Source of the DNA: Xanthobacteraceae bacterium
Lineage (GTDB): Bacteria > Pseudomonadota > Alphaproteobacteria > Rhizobiales > Xanthobacteraceae
Assembly (NCBI GenBank): GCA_028290465.1
Contig: JAQGJU010000027.1
Coordinates: 1-64,000 of the forward strand
Length of the DNA stretch: 64,000 nucleotides
Reading direction: 5' to 3'
Below the pieces are notes generated by a model, which was given only the letters and a program-made list of their open reading frames with translations, did not search any database and was not told where the DNA came from. The translations under genes were made by a program, and so were the position numbers. Below, piece by piece: positions 59,534 through 64,000 of the stretch. How positions within the stretch are numbered: the first letter of the stretch is position 1; each line of letters starts with the position of its first letter.

Positions 59534-60505
59534 ATGAAGTATTGTCGCCTGACCGCGTGCGCGGCTTCCGTTTTGGCCGTGCTCGCGCTGGCCGCCCCGG
59601 CGTCCGCCCAGGACTATCCGAACCGCAATGTCACGCTGGTGGTCGGCTTCGCGGCGGGCGGCGTCGCCGACAGCATTGCGCGGCTGGTCGGGCAGAAGTT
59701 GAGCGTGCGTCTCGGCCAGCCGGTGGTGGTGGAAAATCGCGGCGGCGCCGGCGGCAACATCGCGGCCAAAAATGTCGTGACCGGCGCGGCCGATGGCTAC
59801 ACCATTCTGGTGACGACGACCGCGCTGGCCATCAACGAGACCATGTACAAGAACAAGGGCTTCGCGGCGGCGGATTTTACCACGCTGGCGATCTCGGCTT
59901 CGACGCCGGAAGTGCTTGCCGTACACCCCAGCAATCCGGCCAAGAATCTCGCGGAGTTCGTCACCGCCGCCAAGGGGAAGCCGATCAATTTCGGCACCGC
60001 GGGGGTCGGCAGCGGCTCGCACATCGCGGCCGAGTATTTCTTCAAGGTGCTGGCCAAGGTCGAGGCCGTGCATGTGCCGTTCCAGGGCGGCGCGCCGGCC
60101 ATCAATGCGGCGATCGGCAACCAGATGGACGCGCTGGCGCTGTCGCTGGCCGGCGGCCTGCTCACGCAGATTCAGTCCGATAAGCTCAAGGGCCTGGCGG
60201 TCGCGACCACTCAGCGGATGCCGGTGATCAAGGATGTGCCGACCTATGCCGAAGGCGGCTATGCGGGTTTCACGGCATCGTCCTGGGTCGGCTTCTTTGT
60301 ACCGAACAAGACCGACGCCGCCATCGTGGCCAAGCTCGGCAACGAATTGTCGGCGGTCGTGAAGGACAAGGATGTGCAGGACAAACTGCGCCAGATCGGC
60401 TTCGATCCGATCGAGAGCACGCAGAAAGAGGCCGAAGCCTTCTTCAAGACCGAAGTCACCAAATGGTCGACCATGGTCGAGGCGGTGGGGATTTCGATTA
60501 AGTAG
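59534..60505 (+). CDS. Bug-type tripartite tricarboxylate transporter substrate-binding protein
   Basis: A 323-residue periplasmic binding protein of the Bug/TctC family: signal peptide MKYCRLTACAASVLAVLALAAPASA, then YPNRNVTLVVGFAAGGVADSIARLVG, VVVENRGGAGGNIAAKNV and HVPFQGGAPAINAAIGNQMDA, standard blocks. It starts from ATG 59534 with GGGAGGAATTTCACG. No TctA/TctB membrane genes lie here, so it is an orphan binding protein, as is frequent in this family. It probably captures a carboxylate related to the aromatic acid locus. Confidence 0.9.
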   Translation: MKYCRLTACAASVLAVLALAAPASAQDYPNRNVTLVVGFAAGGVADSIARLVGQKLSVRLGQPVVVENRGGAGGNIAAKNVVTGAADGYTILVTTTALAINETMYKNKGFAAADFTTLAISASTPEVLAVHPSNPAKNLAEFVTAAKGKPINFGTAGVGSGSHIAAEYFFKVLAKVEAVHVPFQGGAPAINAAIGNQMDALALSLAGGLLTQIQSDKLKGLAVATTQRMPVIKDVPTYAEGGYAGFTASSWVGFFVPNKTDAAIVAKLGNELSAVVKDKDVQDKLRQIGFDPIESTQKEAEAFFKTEVTKWSTMVEAVGISIK

Positions 60506-60524
60506 GCGAAGGGCTCGATCCGCC

Positions 60525-60690
60525 TCGTCCAGAGGAGCGGCGAAGCCGCGTCTCGAAGGACGGGGCGGCCACTGATCTCGGGCTTGCCCGAGATCAGACT
60601 CGACTAGTGCTCAAGTCGGCTATAGCCGACTTGAGATGGTTCGAGACGCGCTCCAAGTGGAGCGCTCCTCACCATGAGGCCGGATTGAGT
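60525..60690. repeat. TTCGAGACGC palindromic repeat, copy 2, with two inner hairpins
   Basis: GCGTCTCGAA (60548-60557) and TTCGAGACGC (60640-60649) form the outer arms, inverted relative to 28017-28116. Between them lie two perfect hairpins: 60572-60597 (CTGATCTCGGGC arms, TT loop) and 60610-60635 (a 26-base perfect palindrome, CTCAAGTCGGCTA and complement). It separates the convergent binding-protein and smc genes and can form strong structures on both strands, so a two-way terminator is plausible. Confidence 0.82.
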
Positions 60691-60706
60691 CCCCGGAAGC
60701 CCGCCC

Positions 60707-63700
60707 TCACACCGCCTGCTTGAACTTCACCGCTTCGGCCAGATCCACCGACACCAGTTGCGACACGCCGCGCTCGGCCATGGTGACGCCGAACAGCCGG
60801 TTCATGCGCGCCATGGTGATCGGGTTGTGGGTGATGATCACGAAGCGGGTGTCGGTCGACTTCGCCATCTCGTCGAGGAGATCGCAGAACCGCTCCACGT
60901 TATGATCGTCGAGCGGCGCGTCCACTTCGTCCAGCACGCAGATCGGCGCCGGGTTGGTCAGGAACACCGCGAAGATCAAGGCCAGGGCGGTCAACGCCTG
61001 CTCGCCGCCGGACAGCAGCGACAGCGTCGAAGGTTTCTTGCCGGGTGGCTTGGCGATGATTTCCAGACCCGCTTCCAGCGGATCGTCACTCTCGACCAGT
61101 TGCAGTTCGGCGGTGCCGCCGTTGAACAGGTGCGTGAATAGTTCCTTGAAGTGGGTGTTGACCACTTCGAACGACGCCAGAAGACGCTCGCGGGCTTCCT
61201 TGTTCAGGTTCTGAATGCCCTGGCGCAGCCGCTTGATCGCTTCGACCAGGTCGTCGCGCTCGGTGGTCAATGCGGAATGCTGCGTCTCGACTTCTTTGAG
61301 CTCTTCCTCGGCGCGCAAGTTCACCGCGCCGAGCCGCTCGCGCTCGCGGCGCAGCTTGTCCAGCCGCTCGTCGACCTCGACGATGTCGGGCAGTCCTTCG
61401 GCCGGATCGAGACCGGCCAGATTGACCAGCGCGTTCGGCTCGACCTCCAGGATTTCTTGGATTTCGTGCGCGAGATCATGCAGGCGGCGGTCGGCCGCCT
61501 GATGGCGCTCCTCGGCGCGGACGGCGTCCTCGCGCGCGGTGCTCATCGCTTCGAGCGCGGCGCGGGCCTCACGGTCGGCGGCGGCCAGGGCATTCTCTGA
61601 TTCCTGCAGCCGGTCGGCGGCGGCGCGGCGATCACCTTCGGCGCGCTCGATCTCACCGATCAGCGATTGACGCTTGTCGGCGAACTGTTGCGGGGCGTCG
61701 TCGAGGCCGGCGCGCTCGTTGCGGGTCGCCTCGACGCGGACTTCGAGATTGCCGATCTGCACCTGCGCGCCGTCGCGCCGCGCGGTCCAGTCGGTCTGCT
61801 CGGCCGCGATGGCCTGCAGACGGCGCTGCGCCAATTCGGCTTCGCGGGCGATAGCCTGCGCCTCGGCGCGCAACTCGGCGAGCTTGGAGCGCCGCTCGCC
61901 AACGGTCTGACGCACTTCGAACAGTTCGCCTTCGAGTTTGGACGGCTCCGGCAGTTCGGCGAGCGCGGCTTCGGATTCCTCGCGGCTCGCGGCGGCCTCT
62001 TGCAGACTATCGGCCAGACGGGTTTGGCCTTCGGCCAGCGCCGACAGGCGCGCCGCGATGCGGGCGGTCTCGCGCTCGGCCTGCGCAAAGCGCTCGCGCA
62101 ACGCATTGGCTTCATGCTGACGCTCGCGCTGGCTGGCGCGGGCCGCGGTCTGCGCTTCGGCGCTGGCCTCGACCTCGTCCTCGGCGGCGGAGACCAGTTC
62201 GCGCTTCGCTTCGACTTCGAGACGCACCGACTGCAATTCATGCTCGATATCGGCGAGGCGGTTCTTGCCGGCGAGGCGGCGCGCGGCGCCGGTCGGCGCA
62301 TTGGCGGCGGCCGAAAAGCCGTCCCAGCGCCAGACATCGCCTTCGCGCGACACCAGACGCTGGCCGGGCTTGAGCAGCGGCACCAGGCGCGGCGCGTCCT
62401 GACGCGCGATCACACCGATCTGCACCAGCCGGCGCGCCAGTTCCTGCGGCGCGCGAACATGCGCGGCCAGCGATTCCGTGCCTTCCGGCAGCGCCGGATC
62501 GTTCGGATCAATCGCGGCGCCGGCCCAGCGCATCGGGGCCGACGGATCGACCGGGGCTTCAAGATCGTCGCCCAACGCAGCACCGAGCGCCTGCTCGTAG
62601 CCCTTCTCGACCTGAAGGTCTTCAATCACGGCCGGGAACATGTGCTTGCTGTCGACGTGCAGCAGCTTGCTAAGTGTCTTGGCTTCGGTGTCGAGGCGCT
62701 GCGCGCGGCGCTCGGCCTCGGCGAGCGGCTCACGGGCGACATCGAGCGCCTGACGGGCGGCGGACTGCGCGGCTTCGGCGCGCACGCCGGCGGCTTCAGC
62801 CTCGCCGATGGCGGCCTGGGCGTGCTCGACTTCGGCGGCAAGAACTTCGAGATCGGGGCGGCCTTCGGTCGGGCCCTCAAGCTTTTCCAGCTCGACGGTG
62901 ACTTCGGTCAACTCGCGTTGCAGCTTGGCAAAGCGTTCGTTGTGGCCGCGGATCGTATTGCCGAGCTGGTTGCGCCGCGCCGTCAGGTCGGCGAGCGCGC
63001 CGGTCAGTTCGCCAAAGGTCTTTTCCGACGCCGACAGGGCCGTATCGGCCTCGGCCACGCGCGCTTCCGCCTCGATGCGGCGGGAGGCGCCGGCCTCGGC
63101 TTCGCCGCCGAGGGTTTCCTGTTCAGCCGAAAGGCGCGCCAAAGCGGCTTCGGCATCGGCCGCCAGCTTGCGCTCGCGCTCGACGTCGGCGGTGAGCTGC
63201 ACCAGATAGCGGTCGAGCTCGGCCATGCGTTCGCGGGCGCGGGCTTCTTCGCGCTCCAGCGTTTCGCGCGCGATCACCAGACGATGCAGGCCGGCGGCGG
63301 CGCCGGCTTCGGCCTCGCGCAGCGCCGGAAGATCGGCCGCCAGCAGCGCCTGCTTGGTCGCGGCTTCGGCCTGCGCGCCGGTGCGGGTCGCGACTTCGCG
63401 GACCGACAGGTCCTTGGCCTGCACGGCTTCGCCGACTTCGGCATGGGCCGCGATCCAGCGCAAGTGAAACAGTGTGGCCTCGGCTTGGCGCACTTGCGAC
63501 GACACGGCGCGGTAGCGCACCGCCTGCCGAGCCTGACGCTTCAGGCCCTCGACCTGACCGGCGAGCTGGCCGATCACGTCTTCCAGACGCTGCAGATTGC
63601 TTTCGGCCGCGCGGAGACGAAGCTCTGCTTCATGGCGGCGGGCATGCAGGCCGGAAATGCCGGCGGCTTCTTCCAATACGCGACGCCGCTGCTCGGGCTT

Positions 63701-64000
63701 GGCCTGGATGATCTCGCCGATGCGTCCCTGATGGACGAGGGCGGGCGAACGCGAACCGGTCGATGCGTCGGCGAACAGGATATGGACGTCGCGGGCCCGC
63801 ACTTCGCGGCCGTTGATGCGATAGGTCGAGCCGTTGTCGCGCTCGATGCGGCGGGTGACTTCCAGATTCTCGGTGTCGTTGAACTGCGCCGGCGCGGTGC
63901 GGTCGGTATTGTCGATCGCCATCGCGACTTCGGCGTGGTTGCGCGCCGGCCGGTTGCCCGAGCCGTTGAAGATCACCGAATCCATGTCGGCGGCGCGCAT
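60707..64000 (-). CDS. smc: chromosome segregation protein SMC (5' end missing)
   Basis: At least 1097 residues of SMC, the condensin-like ATPase that organises the chromosome with ScpA/ScpB. The frame is open to the window edge, so about the first 55 residues with Walker A lie outside. Visible: N-terminal head remainder (VFNGSGNRP-like VIFNGSGNRPARN, ILFADASTGS, IIQAKPEQRRRVLEEAAGI), long coiled-coils, a hinge near DLQVEKGYEQALGAALGDDL, and the C-terminal head with LSGGEQALTALAL and the Walker B CVLDEVDAPLDDHNVERF. Both coiled arms are rich in Glu/Ala/Arg. Nothing suggests disruption. Confidence 0.95.
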   Translation of the reverse strand: MRAADMDSVIFNGSGNRPARNHAEVAMAIDNTDRTAPAQFNDTENLEVTRRIERDNGSTYRINGREVRARDVHILFADASTGSRSPALVHQGRIGEIIQAKPEQRRRVLEEAAGISGLHARRHEAELRLRAAESNLQRLEDVIGQLAGQVEGLKRQARQAVRYRAVSSQVRQAEATLFHLRWIAAHAEVGEAVQAKDLSVREVATRTGAQAEAATKQALLAADLPALREAEAGAAAGLHRLVIARETLEREEARARERMAELDRYLVQLTADVERERKLAADAEAALARLSAEQETLGGEAEAGASRRIEAEARVAEADTALSASEKTFGELTGALADLTARRNQLGNTIRGHNERFAKLQRELTEVTVELEKLEGPTEGRPDLEVLAAEVEHAQAAIGEAEAAGVRAEAAQSAARQALDVAREPLAEAERRAQRLDTEAKTLSKLLHVDSKHMFPAVIEDLQVEKGYEQALGAALGDDLEAPVDPSAPMRWAGAAIDPNDPALPEGTESLAAHVRAPQELARRLVQIGVIARQDAPRLVPLLKPGQRLVSREGDVWRWDGFSAAANAPTGAARRLAGKNRLADIEHELQSVRLEVEAKRELVSAAEDEVEASAEAQTAARASQRERQHEANALRERFAQAERETARIAARLSALAEGQTRLADSLQEAAASREESEAALAELPEPSKLEGELFEVRQTVGERRSKLAELRAEAQAIAREAELAQRRLQAIAAEQTDWTARRDGAQVQIGNLEVRVEATRNERAGLDDAPQQFADKRQSLIGEIERAEGDRRAAADRLQESENALAAADREARAALEAMSTAREDAVRAEERHQAADRRLHDLAHEIQEILEVEPNALVNLAGLDPAEGLPDIVEVDERLDKLRRERERLGAVNLRAEEELKEVETQHSALTTERDDLVEAIKRLRQGIQNLNKEARERLLASFEVVNTHFKELFTHLFNGGTAELQLVESDDPLEAGLEIIAKPPGKKPSTLSLLSGGEQALTALALIFAVFLTNPAPICVLDEVDAPLDDHNVERFCDLLDEMAKSTDTRFVIITHNPITMARMNRLFGVTMAERGVSQLVSVDLAEAVKFKQAV

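Noticed and set aside
1-64000. Prophage or integrated element spanning accessory genes
   Set aside because: No integrase, tRNA attachment site, structural phage genes or transposase are present; the M15 endolysin-like gene stands alone.

Overview
The window reads as a GC-rich alphaproteobacterial chromosome segment. The likely order is Hyphomicrobiales (Rhizobiales), somewhere near the Bradyrhizobium/Xanthobacter side. The evidence is the gene content: a MbfA-type ferritin/VIT iron exporter preceded by an Irr-type ICE box, a petABC-trmL-hemF-mtnP-apt neighbourhood, DUF1285, DUF6111 and DUF4159 proteins, and many dispersed palindromic intergenic repeats. Cytochrome b and c1 are separate genes rather than the fused fbcH known from Bradyrhizobium japonicum, which argues against that genus. 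I find no rRNA, tRNA, IS element, prophage or CRISPR array. Genes are densely packed, often with 1-8 base overlaps.

Layout. 0-5 kb: an aromatic or ring-compound catabolic set (NTF2-like protein, SDR, gentisate-type dioxygenase, maleylacetate reductase, an alpha/beta hydrolase lacking its nucleophilic serine). 5-7.3 kb: a two-gene one-carbon unit, an HTH-bearing SAM methyltransferase coupled to a divergent MTHFR-like protein. 7.6-15.4 kb: a GH16 glycosidase-like protein, hydroxypyruvate isomerase, hypotheticals, a secreted metacaspase-like protein, a phosphoesterase, MbfA with its ICE box, and a Nudix hydrolase. 15.4-25.9 kb: a ketopantoate-reductase-like protein, a divergent TetR/MFS pair with a perfect operator, a DUF4173 membrane protein, a glutathionyl-hydroquinone reductase, NDH-2, an acetyltransferase, HdeA, and a ParD antitoxin without an intact toxin. 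25.9-33 kb: a MoxR/DUF58/DUF4159/VWA-amidotransferase operon.

33-40.4 kb: DUF1285-Nudix, DUF6111-CCA tRNA nucleotidyltransferase, an ABC exporter pair, a TSUP permease and small proteins. 40.5-48.3 kb: hemF, a secreted hypothetical, trmL, petABC (bc1 complex) with a clear terminator, mtnP, an endolysin-like M15 peptidase and apt. 48.3-53.7 kb: two related-looking P-loop ATPases, an M48 protease with LemA, and a CNNM/CBS protein. 53.9-60.5 kb: a MHYT-PAS-PAS-GGDEF-EAL protein, then a second aromatic-acid locus (gamma-resorcylate decarboxylase-like protein carrying Tyr at the metal-binding Asp position, an MFS transporter, a Bug-type binding protein). 60.7-64 kb: smc, running off the right edge.

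The two ends may be metabolically linked. A resorcylate-type decarboxylase feeds resorcinol/hydroxyquinol chemistry, whose ring-cleavage product maleylacetate is the substrate of the reductase at 2962-4002, but both loci contain enzymes with altered catalytic residues. The best candidates for new biology are these two altered enzymes, the methyltransferase/MTHFR pair, the paired P-loop ATPases, and the nested palindromic repeat families.
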